DNA of 64,000 bases. It comes from Paralithodes platypus (Eukaryota > Arthropoda > Malacostraca > Decapoda > Lithodidae). The notes beneath the pieces were generated by a model. It was not told the DNA's origin. It saw only the letters and a list, made by a program, of their open reading frames with translations, and did not search any database. The stretch is from the NCBI GenBank assembly GCA_032716605.1, contig CM064517.1, positions 21,919,276-21,983,275 of the forward strand, written 5' to 3'. The translations under genes and the position numbers were made by a program. Positions 31,631 to 42,648 of this stretch are shown piece after piece. Positions within the stretch are counted from its first letter, which is position 1, and every line of letters starts with the position of its first letter.

Positions 31631-31945
31631 TTGACACCTGCGGCTCCAGTCTCTGGTAACTCGGGCGGCTCCCCTAAGGGGTCAGTGAATAGCTCCGCCT
31701 TAGACTGGTGTAAGGCCTTCATCCATCCAGGGGTGGTGGAGATCATGGGGAAGTCCTACCCAGTGACGGTGTTCCGTGATACTGGAGCTAGACAGTCCAT
31801 GTGTCTGAATGTCACTGGGGCTTCGGTGCATACTGGTGAGTATGTCGTGTGCCGGGGAGTAAATACCGATGCTTGCTACGACTTGGTGCCAGTGAGGTTG
31901 GAGTGTCCCCTGGCGTCGACGTCTGCAAAGGTCGCTGTGGTGGAC
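31631..31945 (+). pseudogene. Gypsy protease, first half
   Basis: KSYPVTVFRDTGARQSMCLN holds the aspartic protease active triad D-T-G (about 31778-31786). SAKVAVVD at the end is cut at the GGAC target of the solo LTR and resumes at 33839 with LPVAGVDFLLGTGLAGE. About 70 residues around the active site are intact. Confidence 0.82.
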
Positions 31946-33834
31946 TGTTACGTCCTGGGATATATAAACACTGGGCTCTTTCTATTGGACTAGGTATGCG
32001 GCAACAAGCAACAACGGAAAACGCTAGATCCAACCCTTATCTATAAACCCAGGCAACAAACCACCCTAAACCGTCGAGAGTCCTGCCTGGACAACGAGGT
32101 ATCCTATGACTCGGTTACAGGGTGCACGCACTATAGACTGCTGATAGTCAAGCAGGCTATATAAAAGATCACAATTAAGTTGACTTAAAGCTTCAAGGAA
32201 AAGATAGATAACGGAATTAAATTGCAGAAACAATTTAATAACAAACTAGAAGAAAGTACATTTAACATTACGTTAATTAATACAACTAATCACCCCTGCG
32301 TGAAAGAAGGTGAGAGCAAACAATCCTCAAAACATCGTACAGGTAGACAAGATGCAGGTTTCTAAACTGCATGTGGCTACTGTAGGATCTGATGCTTAGC
32401 AAAGAAAGTACGTTACGGATTTAGAGAACTCTTAACTAATAAGCAGGAATAAATACTAGTGATAGGACCTACAGTGTATAATGGCATAGGTATAATTAAA
32501 TAAAGGCAGCCACTCGCAACATAACCACATACAGGTGTGCTTCTCACTCTTAGTCAGGCAAGCCTGCTCGGACAGAGTCTCTAAGCCACACCCTGACTCA
32601 CAATGCTCACAAAGACGGGAAACTGTGGCACAATAACAAGCATACAGATATAATAAACCGCTAGCTGTTAATCTGCCAGGTGGCAGAGGTCTAGCCGGAA
32701 GGATATAGGCTTCGGATACCCGGGCTGAGCCACCTGCTCTAGCCTAGGGACGTTCCCAAGTCTGTGCGCCAAATTACTCTAATTGAAAGGGTGCTCTCTT
32801 GAGAGACTCAGATCCCAAGTATCTGACTCTGTCCTGGCGACCCTAAAACAAACGCAAGGCGTGCTAGCGCAGTGCTGAGTGGACTAGGCAAGGGCCCTCA
32901 CACAACACAACACTAGACACACAGGCACACAGACAAGAAAATGCCCCCAGACTCCCACGGGTATCCTAGTAAAGTCGTGCAGGTCCACAGGACTCGCACC
33001 AGCAGACTTTACTTAAAGGATCGCAAAAGCCTCCCCTCCGGTCTAGCCCCTGCTCACCTGCCACAAGAACACACTAGCAAGCATGAAACCACCAAATATG
33101 AGACAACAAAAAAGCTTCCTAGGTCTCATTAACAATTACATCTCTGCATAAAGCCCAAAATCCTATCTGAGAGCTCGTCGTTAATACAATAATAGATATA
33201 AGGTCTATCAAGGGGATGGGATAATTAAATAGATTGGTGAAGTAGTGGAAAGAAGGTATACAAAGTAAGAGAGAAAGTTTCTAAGTGGGGTTGAGAGGGA
33301 TAGATATCAAGGGGGTCCGAAGGGTACGACAGTGAGGTGAGCTCTAAGTCTTGAATCTGTCTGGACCCCACCCTAGGCATGCAAAATACATCCCAGGCTT
33401 GGCAACACTCAACACTGTTGCCGGGTCAAAATCCTCTACCCCTTGCGTGAGTCGAAACTAAGCCTAACGTTGCGATCAAATGGCAACATCAGGCTCGTCC
33501 CAAGCTAGTCTATTCCGCGCCCGCGCAAAGCAACGTCCCCCAGCCGGCCTCTCTCTCCCACTCGTCTCCTCCCACTCTCACTAGACTTACATCTTATATA
33601 TTATAATGAAACAATCAACTATCGAGAATAAAATATACTAAGATGTGTTGGTTAAGAATAAGGGCAGCTTCAAGCTGTGAAACAACATAAGAATATCCCA
33701 GACATTAGTTGCATTGTCGTAGGCTATATACTAAGGAAAAGCCGGCCGGCCGGCTGCCGCCAGCCGGTTTCTAAACGGCTGGGCAGCCGACACTCGCGCA
33801 TGCCCGCACGTGGCTACTATGCAGGAGCGTCACA
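31946..33834. mobile_element. Solo LTR (1889 bp) inserted in Gypsy protease
   Basis: Begins TGTTACGTCCTG and ends CAGGAGCGTCACA (imperfect inverted tips, TG...CA), flanked by GGAC at 31942-31945 and 33835-33838. Removing it rejoins the protease reading frame (AVVD / LPVAGVDFLLG). No coding sequence or second LTR is present, so it reads as a solo LTR left by homologous recombination. The family is not otherwise seen in the window. Confidence 0.85.
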
Positions 33835-33838
33835 GGAC

Positions 33839-34159
33839 ACTCTGCCAGTCGCCGGGGTAGACTTTCTCTTGGGCACCGGTCTGGCCGGGGAGCGTGTCTT
33901 TCCCCCGCCCGTGGTGGTGTCGGAGACCGTCGTTGCCCAGCCTGAGGCTGGAGACTTGGCGGAGGAGGAGTCAGGACTGTATCCAGTCTGTGCTGTGACT
34001 CGGTCGATGGCTCACTTGGCACAGCCAGAGGGGTGTGAGGACACAACGGATGTCGGGACCGACAGTCAGGATGACGGGTCACCGTATGAACATCCGAGTT
34101 GGGGGAGTCGGATAATGAGGCATTTCTTCCGACCCTGGATCCGACCCCCAGAGAGGTGA
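33839..34159 (+). pseudogene. Gypsy protease second half and linker
   Basis: LPVAGVDFLLGTGLAGERVF (dimer-interface end of the protease), then ESGLYPVCAVTRSMAHLAQP, a motif that follows protease in Gmr1-like polyproteins. It ends after a frameshift near 34120. Confidence 0.78.
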
Positions 34160-34640
34160 CTAGCTCCCGAGATGGTACTAGTCCCTCGACCGAGGCCTCC
34201 CTTCAGAGTTCGCACTTAGCTTCTGTTGGACCTACAGAATTGTGTGAAAAGCAGCAGGAGGACCCTTCGTTGATACCCCTGTTTGCGAAGGTGGGAGCGG
34301 TGAGGAGACCAGAGGAGGACTCGGGGACTTTTGTGATTAAAGGGCAGGTGTTATACCGGCAGTGGATTCCAAGTAGGAATGCCGAGCAGGTTGCTGGAGA
34401 GCGACTTCAGCTGGTAGTGCCGGTGGGGTACCGACAGTCATTCATTCAGCTTGCCCATGAGTCACCCCTAGCTGGCATATGGGTATAAGAAAGACCGTAG
34501 ACTGCCTAAGGTACAGGTTTTGGTGGCCCAAGATGCGTGCTGAAGTAGCCGAGTACCTACAGTGGTGCCACGTATGTCAGGTGACAGGGAAACCGAATCA
34601 ATCCAGTCCGGTAGCCCACTCATGCCCAATAAATATAGTT
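34099..34640 (+). pseudogene. Gypsy integrase N-terminal zinc domain
   Basis: LCEKQQEDPSLIPLFAKVG, GTFVIKGQVLYRQWIPSR, VVPVGYRQSFIQLAHESPLA (34099-34488), then in another frame GIRKTVDCLRYRFWWPKMRA, EVAEYLQWCHVCQVTGKPNQ (34479-34620). H...H / C-HVC is the HHCC zinc motif of integrase, with the second His of the usual GH-G replaced by Ile-Trp-Gly. The integrase catalytic core should follow but AT-rich sequence takes its place. That this domain directly follows protease is the Gmr1-like gene order. Confidence 0.8.
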
Positions 34641-34730
34641 TATTTATTAGAGTTTATTCATAGAGATATAAGTATAGAAGATATATTTATAGAGTATAGA
34701 GACTATAGCGAATATATTTATAACTAATAT

Positions 34731-35189
34731 TCTATCTATCTATCTATATGCTCAGGCCCAATCCCCATTTTGGGGGTAGCCGACTCAAGACAGAGCAAGA
34801 ACAAGGAAAACACAAAAACAACATAAAACAAAAAATAAACACAGATAAAAAACACAAACTCTCACACATCCAGGTCACCCAGGAGAAGACCCAGAGACCA
34901 GGGCTACCAAGGTCGCTCCAGCACTCCCCCGGCCCCTGACCACCCGGAGAGGTTCCGATCTCGGCAGGCAGACATGCAGCGGAGCCAAAGCCACAAGCCC
35001 TCCCACCACACTTCCAGGCACACCCTTCATATTAATCGTCTCCCCGGGCCAGGCGCCTGATGGACTATTATCTAGTCCAACTTGCGCCCGACCCCTTACT
35101 CCAAATGACCACGTGTTCACTCAACTATTCACAAGCATTCTCCATTCACTCCTGTCCACCACCACTTCCCCTGCCTGATCTATAGTCAG
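34731..35189 (-). mobile_element. LINE 3' fragment with ATAG tail in Gypsy
   Basis: Flanked by a 12-bp duplication TATAACTAATAT (34719-34730 and 35190-35201). (TCTA)n at the left is the complement of an ATAG tail, preceded on the - strand by a GC-rich region resembling a 3' UTR (ggcttggctacccccaaaa type). It is similar in design to LINE-B but not the same sequence. Confidence 0.8.
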
Positions 35190-35763
35190 TATAACTAATA
35201 TAGCATAGCGTATATTTGTTGGGGATCCTTTGAATTGGTTCTGTCATTGTCGACGTTACTTGTTTCGGCTATGGAAATTTTTTGTCCCATTAATCCTAAA
35301 AAATTTCCCTCCCGGTGGGGGTGTCACAGGAGCGTGTAATTACTCCGGTGAGGTTATGACATAACTATTGTTTTCCAGACGTACAGGTACATTCCCATAC
35401 ATTGTGTCTGTAACCAACCTATATATTTATACCTGATGTATATCTGGATATTTCTAGTCAGATTAGGAGGGACGTCTTTTCTACCTCCTTTATCTTTCAT
35501 CGGATATCCTTGATATTTTAACACTAACCTAATTTATTTATTTGCGGCACTTATTGTTCTATGACCCTATTTGCTAGTACTACTAGAAATAGAGTATATG
35601 GTATCTTAGAGACACTCCAATAACCTTGTCAATCGAAGTGCGCGGGAGCCCATACTGACGGCTAAGTAGTTCGGTAGTTTGACTGGTTATAAGGCATATC
35701 CTTATAATTCATCGATATTACGGAGTAATATCTTGCTTTCTGATATCATTGGGGACAGATTAA

Positions 35764-36427
35764 CCCGGTGAGACCCAGCGTCGCACGTGTTGCGTCGGCA
35801 GTCTTTGATCACCAACTCCCAGCGACGCATCACGTGCGTCCGACATATAAAAAACACTTACGTGGCTCGTAAGGTAGGAAATGGCGGGAGAATAGGAGGG
35901 GGAGGTACCGTAGTGTGTGTGGGAGCCGGGCCAGTAGGTGTGAGCGGGCCGAGACAGCCGCGCGGCTGGTGGTGGTGGGCTTAGTGGGGATAGTTTACAC
36001 CCCTAGTTCACCGCCACTTTGAACCTTCATTACTCCGGTCGTATGGGAGCTAGAGGCTTGAGATTTATGTGAGATACTCCTTAGGATGTATGCCGTACAA
36101 TGCCATACTCAGTTTTTACCCGTGCTCCCGGGCGGGTGGTCATGCGGGGGAGACGAACTATTGAAACCTCCCCCCCCCCCCCAAATGACCGAAATGAGTT
36201 TTTTTTTATTTTTGTCTTCATTTCTCACCATTCTCTTCCATTTTGGCTCAACAATTTTTGTTGAGGCTCCCCCCCCCCAAAAAAAAAACATGTCAAGAGG
36301 TGATTTTTTTTTTTTTTTTTTTTCATTTCTCATCCTTGTCTTCCATTTTAGCAAACAAAAAAAAATAAGTGAAAATGGCTTGGGACTGGGGTGAACAAAA
36401 TATTATAACTAGCCGGGGCTCAACGGG
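35764..36427. mobile_element. TTAA module 1, copy 2 (in Gypsy 3' LTR)
   Basis: TTAA at 35760-35763 and 36428-36431, ends CCCGGTGAGACCC / CCCGTTGAGCCCC (inverted). The opening (cccagcgtcgc...ttgcgtcggca) and an interior block (attactccggtcgtatggga) match module 1 at 20680. The middle has long homopolymer C, A and T runs. Confidence 0.8.
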
Positions 36428-36431
36428 TTAA

Positions 36432-37390
36432 CCCTCCGCTGAGCCCAGAGATCAAAATTTCGAATTTTTGTGTTCTTGTTCTATAATGCTTCTTTCAACA
36501 TAGGAGAATTGCATAGGAAGGAACAAAAAAACATATCGCATCCATAACCCCCCGGTTCGACATCGACCCCCGAAAAACTAAAAACAAATTCTTTCAGCCA
36601 CCCAAATTTTTTTTTTTGTGTCTGTAGTCTAAAGGGCTGCTGTAAGCAATGGAAATGCTAATATGAGGGCATAAACACCCATATGACATCCCTAGGGCCC
36701 CCCCAAGGGGGCCCCAATATCATGGATTTTGGTAAAAAATTATCTCATAAAATATGTGAAGCATGCCCCTGACGAACATTTTGTTTAGTTGGTCATTAAA
36801 CTCGATCTTCTATGTGCGCGCTATGGTAGAAAACGGAAGCAAAGGAGGACTAACTATTTTATCTGCCCCAAAAATAATTTTGACTGATGAAAATCTATGA
36901 ATGTCAGTAGTTTGCTATCATTTTTTGGCACTTACAAGTGCCACTATATTTTTATGTATTGCTCAAATGCATTCCCCTTCTAAATAGAGTACATAGGGGT
37001 ACATAGGAACGCCTGTACGTTTAAATAATTGCCGTTTTGCCGAAAATATCCGAGTTTTGACCATTTTGGAGTCAAATCAGCTGTAACCCCAAAATAATTA
37101 TGTAATATATTTTGTTCAGCCCCTTCTATTATTCAATAGGGGTTTATTTAAATGCTACGTTGTAGGGGATGCTTATACGCTATGCCATGCAAAAATTGCG
37201 GGAAATTTGAACAATTTTGAGTGACTAGATGATTTTATGAAAGTGCAATGAAACTTTGCGCTCGCGCACGCACATAGAGAGCTGATTTTTTCAGCGAGTC
37301 TTAGTATTTAAATTTGTAATAAGATGGTATAATGCCAGAAACACAATCTCTTATACAGGCTGACTTGGGGGTGTAAGGGTCAGCCTCTCC
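36432..37390. mobile_element. TTAA module 2, adjoining module 1
   Basis: Shares the TTAA at 36428-36431 and ends at TTAA 37391-37394. The 5' LTR reads gacagaTTAAgggccg at this place, confirming insertion at one TTAA. Left tip CCCTCCGCTGAGCCC, right tip inverted GGAGAGGCTGACCC: only the GCTGA-CCC part agrees. No ORF. Confidence 0.7.
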
Positions 37391-37762
37391 TTAAGGGCCG
37401 TATATGGGTATAGTGCTTGTGGGTAGTGAATAAGGTGATGTATAAAGTGGTTTTATACATCACTTCCCCATACCTGGTAATGGATTAGCCCATTTTCTTG
37501 CTGTGAGGCCTGGATTGAACAGGGCCTCACTGTATTCTCGGCTGTGATAGTGATAATAGCTCCCGTCTTGTGTCCCTGGATTTACACCATATACCATCAT
37601 ACCAGGATATTTTACTGCCACGGATATACGAGAGCTGTCACCGGCCTGGGAGTATAGTCCCACGATAGCTGAGTGTTTTTTTCATACCCCCTTTATTAAT
37701 TAACCCCTTCAGGTCCAGCCATATGTTTTCTTTCTTGCGTACTTGCTTTGGGGGGGGGGGGT

Positions 37763-39600
37763 TTACCTATTTTCCTATTTGTAGTTTACAGGAATTGAGC
37801 AGTGCTCGTGTTGTCCTGTCTTAGTTACTTTATAATCAATCCATTTTACTTAGACAAGTATCATAATGGATATTCCCAGTTCCCAGTATTTTGGACTAAC
37901 ATATCATAACTTATGTTGCCCTATTTCCATATTTACTTTTATCCAACCTAGATTTGAACATGTTAATGTTCCTCGCTCTCACCACCTCCCCCTCCAAGTT
38001 GTTCCAAGTCTCTATACTCCTATATGGGAAGCTGAATTTCTTTGTGTCCTTACGACATCTGCCCTTCCTCAGCTTAAACTCGTGCCCTCTTGTCCTTCCA
38101 TTATCCCTCACGAATAGATCTTCCCTATCTACTCGTTCCAAACTTTTTATTCCCTTGAACATCGTTATTAAGTCGCCTCGTTCCCTTCTCTCTTTCAAGG
38201 TAGGCAGTTGTAGTGTCTTAAGTCTTTCCTCATATGTCAACTCCTTCAATCTTGGGATCATCTTCGTTGCTATCCTTTGGACTTTCTCTAATTTGTTTAT
38301 GTTTTTTCAAATGTGGTGACTATATCACTGCTGCATATTCTAATCTTGGTCTTATCATAGTCATTATCAGTTTTCTTAACATTTCTTCATCCAAATAGTT
38401 AAATGCCACTCTCATATTGGTTATTATTCCATATGCTCCTCCAATGATCATGTTAATATGCTTCTCCGAGGATAGATCATCTTGTATTATCACTCCAAGG
38501 TCCTTCTCATGCCGTGTTTTGCCGATTATTTCAATTCCTAATTTGTACTCCCAGCTTGGCCTCATCTCACTTATTCCCACTTCCAAAACATGACACTTTT
38601 CTGCATTGAAACTAATTTTCCAGGTTTGGCTCCATCTGTGCAACTCATCTAGGTCCTTTTGAAGATCCTGACAACTTTCTATACAGGTGACATTCTTCAT
38701 GATCTTAGCATCATCCGCATACATATTCATATGACTATTCAAGTTTTCTGGCATGTCGTTTACATAAAGTAGGAACATTATCGGACCCAACACTGATCCC
38801 TGTGGTACTCCGCTCGTCACACTCCTCCACTGTGAATATTCGTCTCGTATTGTGGTCCTCATTTCTCTTCCTATTAAAAAGTTTTCCATCCATTTTAACA
38901 TCCTACCATGTACACCTCCAATTTCCACAATAACCTTTTGTGAGACACCCTGTCAAAGGCCTTTTTCAGGTCCAGGTAAACACAGTCAACCCATCCCTCT
39001 CTCTCCTGTGTAACATCTACAACTCTGCTATAAAAGCTTAATAAATTTAGATACACAAGATCTCCCTTCCCTGAATCCAAACTGTTTCTCGCTAAGCACC
39101 CCCTGTCCCTCAATGAAGTGTGTCCACTTTTTTCTTATAATTTTCTCACAAATTTTGCAAACAATGCTGATGAGGGACACCGGTCTGTAGTTAAGCGGAT
39201 TTTCTATGTCTCCTCCTTTGTAAATTGGTACTATGTTAGCTCTCTTCCATTCCACTGGCAGGTCTCCCTCATTCAGTGAAGATTTGATGATTTCATAGAT
39301 TGGTTACACTAACTCTTCCGCACATTCTTTGAGCATCCATCCAGCCACTCCATCTGGTCCCATTGATTTCCTCACGTCCAAATCCTGCATCAATTTCAGC
39401 ACTTCACTTTTTGTCACTTTCATTTCAGGCATCTGTGGTGTTCTCATTTCTCTATCAGGTTCTATAAACTCCTCCTCTTTTACAAACACTGACTGAAGCT
39501 TTTCATTCATAACTTCACACAATTATTTATCTTTCTCATAGCTGTTTGTTCCAACTCTTAGTCTGACAATACCTTCTTTTGTTTTGTTCTTTGCTTTGAT
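37763..39600 (-). mobile_element. LINE-C copy 2, 5'-truncated
   Basis: 3' end (tttgtagtttacaggaattg, ctcgtgttgtcctgtct) as in copy 1 at 49.93 kb. Covers the RT and C-terminal domain. Confidence 0.85.
37911..39522 (-). pseudogene. LINE-C RT, frameshifted copy
   Basis: Leftward: VTKSEVLKLMQDLDVRKSMG, PDGVAGWMLKECAEELV (39.30-39.52), WKRANIVPIYKGGDIENPLN, YRPVSLISIVCKICEKIIRK, KQFGFREGRSCVSKF (39.03-39.25), YLDLKKAFDRVSHKRLLWKL (38.90-39.11), SGVPQGSVLGPIMFLLYVND, MNMYADDAKIMKNV (YADD box), EKCHVLEVG, RPRLEYAAVI (38.32-38.93), then ELTYEERLKTLQLPTLKERR (37.91-38.26). Four frame breaks, catalytic motifs intact. Confidence 0.85.
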
Positions 39601-39769
39601 GGTCCCGGGAATTCATTTCATTCACTGCTACCACCAGGCCAACCATCCCTATCACCAGATGTACTAGAGGTTATAATAAACGCGAGAGATACGAGGTTTG
39701 GGCACAAAAAAGCTTGTAAACAGCTGTTTTTTCGAGTGGACTGTGAGCATCTACATATTTTTTTTACAT

Positions 39770-41027
39770 ACATAACATTTTAAGACTGAGTGCTCCACAC
39801 ATATGTGCAGTTTCAGTCTCTTGCCCTAATGGCAGCGTTCCAGGCAACCCTGTTAAGGGCTACTTCACTTGTCAAGTTTTTGGATTTGAGATCGGCACGT
39901 ATAGTCCGATCCCAGGTCTTCCTCGGTCCACCCCTTAGTGCAGCTCCCTCCACAATCACAGACCTGCATTTTTTCACCCAATTTTGTTCATCCATTCTCT
40001 CCACATGTCCATACCATCCCAGTCTACTTGTACGCAAAAGGAACAGTCAGAGTAAGCTATGGGTATGGCAGAGATTGCCATACCCATAGCTTACTCTGAC
40101 TGTTCCTTTTACTTATATATTTTCTAGATCTCAAGTGGATTGACCTCTCAATCTACCAAGATTGGAAGCCAAAGCGTCACATTTTTCCTTTGCCCCTCAA
40201 CTTTCTCTTCATAATTGATGAGGGGCACAGGGCCCTGGGTGGGGCTTTAGTTTCCCGGGCGTTTCCGCAACCTCCTCAGCTCCCCGCCATGAAGTGGCTT
40301 CGGTCACCCAGGCATTATTGTGGTCGGCAGGGAGGGTTCTGTGGCGGCGCTCGGTTATGGCCTTAGCCTTGCTCGGGGCCTTGGGGCTGTTCGGACAGGC
40401 AGCTTGGGGAACAACATCAATTTGTACGCATCACCTCGCTAATACTCTTTATAACTAAACGTCTCCTCAATTCATCATTTGTTATTCTATCCTGCAGCCT
40501 GGCCCCACACATCCATCTCGCCATTCTCATCTCATTACATTCCATTCTGTTGACATCCTCTACATTAACGGCCCATGTTTCTGAGGCATACGTCATTGCA
40601 CTTCTAACACATGAGGCATACACCTTTCCCTTCAGGGGGAGAGGCATTCTTTTCATGGTCAGAATTGGCAGCAGTTCTCTGAACTTCCCCCAGCCACATC
40701 TAATTCTAGCGACAGTGGCAGCCTCGGCCCCACCACCGGCAGAGATGGTATCTCCTAGGTAACAAAACTTGTCCACAGCTCCAATGACTAATTTCCAGAG
40801 TTCACAGCCACAGGATCATCACTTAACACAAGCTTGCCTTTGCACACTACGCACTCAAATTTCTCTATTTCTGACTTATCCTTCGGCAGGGGTCCTTTTA
40901 TTCTACTACAGCGCTTACTCCCATAGTGTACCCGACATCGACAGATGCTACATCGAATCGAGTTAGCACCCACACCCTTTCCACACACTGCACATGGGTA
41001 TTCACCGCTCTTTTCCACATTGCCTCG
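39770..41027 (-). mobile_element. LINE-F copy 2, 3' part, with AAC-SINE insertion
   Basis: Follows LINE-F copy 1 closely, from the tail (tacatacataacattttaag) through LGDTISAGGGAEAATVARIR and the PHD-like cluster (CAVCGKGVGANSIRCSICRC, 40.79-41.02 kb). Truncated at about 41027 where homology stops. The AAC-SINE interrupts it at 40037-40421. Confidence 0.87.
40037..40421 (+). mobile_element. AAC-SINE copy 3 with inverted 5' end
   Basis: Flanked by TTGTACGCA (40028-40036 and 40422-40430). LINE-F copy 1 reads through this site once at 25.29 kb. The 5' end is a perfect 35-bp inverted repeat (40036-40070 against 40076-40110, 5-nt loop), i.e. the 5' portion was copied back on itself. The 3' end is the LINE-D-like ggggctgttcggacaggcag + cttggggaacaac. 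Confidence 0.9.
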
Positions 41028-41430
41028 GTTTGGGGTAAATATCTGTGTTTCAGTACTCTTATGGAGATTAATTGAAAAGGGGCTGCCACAGCCAACATAG
41101 GCTAAACCTGTGATGCCCCTATAGCTAATTTTGATTATACTGCATTTATTATTGGCTGTGCCAATTTTGTCACTTATCAAGAAATGCACAATTCCCACAC
41201 ATTCTTTCACATATCTGCCCCACTATAGTGTTGACGTCATAAAAAGATGGCGGAAGCATCTTGCGCAATTGACCATGTGCGAGTTTTTGTCTATAAGGAA
41301 GTTGGAGGTGTGGCCATCAATATTAAGCAGAATTATCGGCTAAAATACGGTCATAATACATATATAAATACATAAAGCCAAATTGATCCTACTTGTTATC
41401 CATCAGAAATCCACATTATTATTGCATTTC
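41028..41430. other. BUB1 intron, no gene seen
   Basis: Non-coding. It contains 'gcgcaattgaccatgtgcga' and, after the LINE-D insertion at about 42.24 kb, an inverted echo (actcgcaagtggtcaattga), so the LINE may sit in a small palindromic element. Confidence 0.4.
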
Positions 41431-42185
41431 TCTTTGTTGTTGTTGTTGTTGTTGTTGTTCCCTAAGCTGCCTGGCCGAACAGCCCCGAGTCCCTGAGAAA
41501 GGCCATGGCCACGATCGGGCTCTCCCACAGAGCTCTCATTGAGTGTAGATTGTGTTGTTGGCGTAAGTGGTTGTGTGAAATGCAGTCTTCTATGATGTGT
41601 TTAATGGTATGGGGTGCTGTGTTACATCCCGGGCAGGCGTCGACAACGGAGTCATCCAGTCTCTTCTGATAGCTCAGGAGAGCTGGATGGTGTCCGCATC
41701 TCAGCCTGGCCAGGTGGACTCTGTCCTCGCGAGGAAGGGAGGATTCGGAAGGATGGATTTCGGGAGGTCGTGCATGCAGCTGCGTGTTGTCTGTGAGTGA
41801 GTGGATGGATCGGTGAGAGATATGAGTATGGATGTGCTTCTGGAAGTTGGTTCGGGGTGGGCAGGGAGGGAGAGAGGACAATAATTGTGTGTGTGATACC
41901 GTGTGCTGGGTGTTGTTTTGATATTTCTTGGTGTCTGTGGGTGTGTTGCCATGTAGTTTAGTGGGTGGTCTTGGTTCGTGGAGGCTGCTGCCAGGAATTG
42001 AGTGCCTCTCATGTCCAGATGGTCTTTGACTTTGAGGATTTTGGTTTCTTGATGTAGGTGATCTGTGGGTGCAGTAGCTGTGCAGCCTGTAATGATCTTC
42101 AGGGCTTTGTTTTGAATAGTCTGTAAGGTCTTATGATGTGTTTCAGCTAGGTTAGAAGCCCAGGCTGGGCTTGCGTATTCCATCC
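41431..42185 (-). mobile_element. LINE-D copy 5, 3' end
   Basis: (GTT)n complement at 41434-41459, then an open C-terminal frame (41462-41881: SSLPREDRVHLARLRCGHHP, CPGCNTAPHTIKHIIEDC, GLFGQAA stop) and upstream MEYASPAWASNLAETHHKTL (41701-42183). The two frames overlap by one shift at about 41.88 kb. It is the best reference for the LINE-D 3' end and the empty TTAA site. Confidence 0.88.
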
Positions 42186-42648
42186 CTCTTTGTTATCAAT
42201 GTTCATGGCTCCAACTTCCTTATAGCCTGAAACTCGCAAGTGGTCAATTGACGCTCGGATATCGGATTCACTCGGATTTCGTCTCTAAGCGGCAAACACC
42301 TTGACAATGGCAGATTATTTTAGTTCAGTTAACTTTTTTGTTTGTTTTTGTTTGTTTTCTACTTTGATATTGAGTTTTTCATTATTTTTGCTTTTTTTTT
42401 CGGGTTTCGACTGGGATTTTTGCGCCAAGATTGAAGCTCTTTGTGCGAACATGGAATTTGGAAATATTTGGTGTCTACCACGAAGATTGAAACAGCGAAG
42501 ATGGGGGCTCCACTGTACAGTACATACATAACAAGAATAAATTACACCAATCCCTCAAAATATGATAACATTTAGTGGATACCAAGACTCCAATACAATT
42601 TACTGAGAATTTTGTGAGATGCTGGGTTTAAATATGGAGAGTACGAAC
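42186..42648. other. BUB1 intron, no gene seen
   Basis: T-rich non-coding sequence leading to the donor of the 42649 exon on the - strand. Confidence 0.4.

Larger units (their letters stand above)
27288..37748 (+). mobile_element. Gypsy-type LTR retrotransposon (Gmr1-like), deleted and nested
   Basis: Two long LTRs (27288-30045 with a MITE inside, and 35322-37748 with TTAA modules inside, 3'-truncated) flank a GC-richer internal region with gag, protease and the integrase zinc domain. LTR tips are TGTCACA / TGTGACA. A primer-binding-like TGGCGACCTTGCCAGG follows the 5' LTR and a purine-rich cccggtgggggTG run precedes the 3' LTR. Protease is followed directly by the integrase H2C2 motif, without RT between, as in Gmr1-like Gypsy elements. 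Integrase core and RT are absent, probably by deletion near 34.62-35.20 kb. It is inserted in LINE-F at the left. The right target duplication cannot be checked. Confidence 0.85.
35322..37748 (+). repeat. Gypsy 3' LTR, split and truncated
   Basis: 35322-35763 and 37391-37748 together equal the first 800 bp of the 5' LTR. Two TTAA modules lie between. At 37748 the LTR stops in a run of 13 G and LINE-C begins. The rest of the LTR is not found to the right. Confidence 0.85.

Noticed and set aside
31012..31746. 244-residue - strand ORF
   Set aside because: Complement of the Gypsy gag; the + strand carries the capsid and CCHC motifs.
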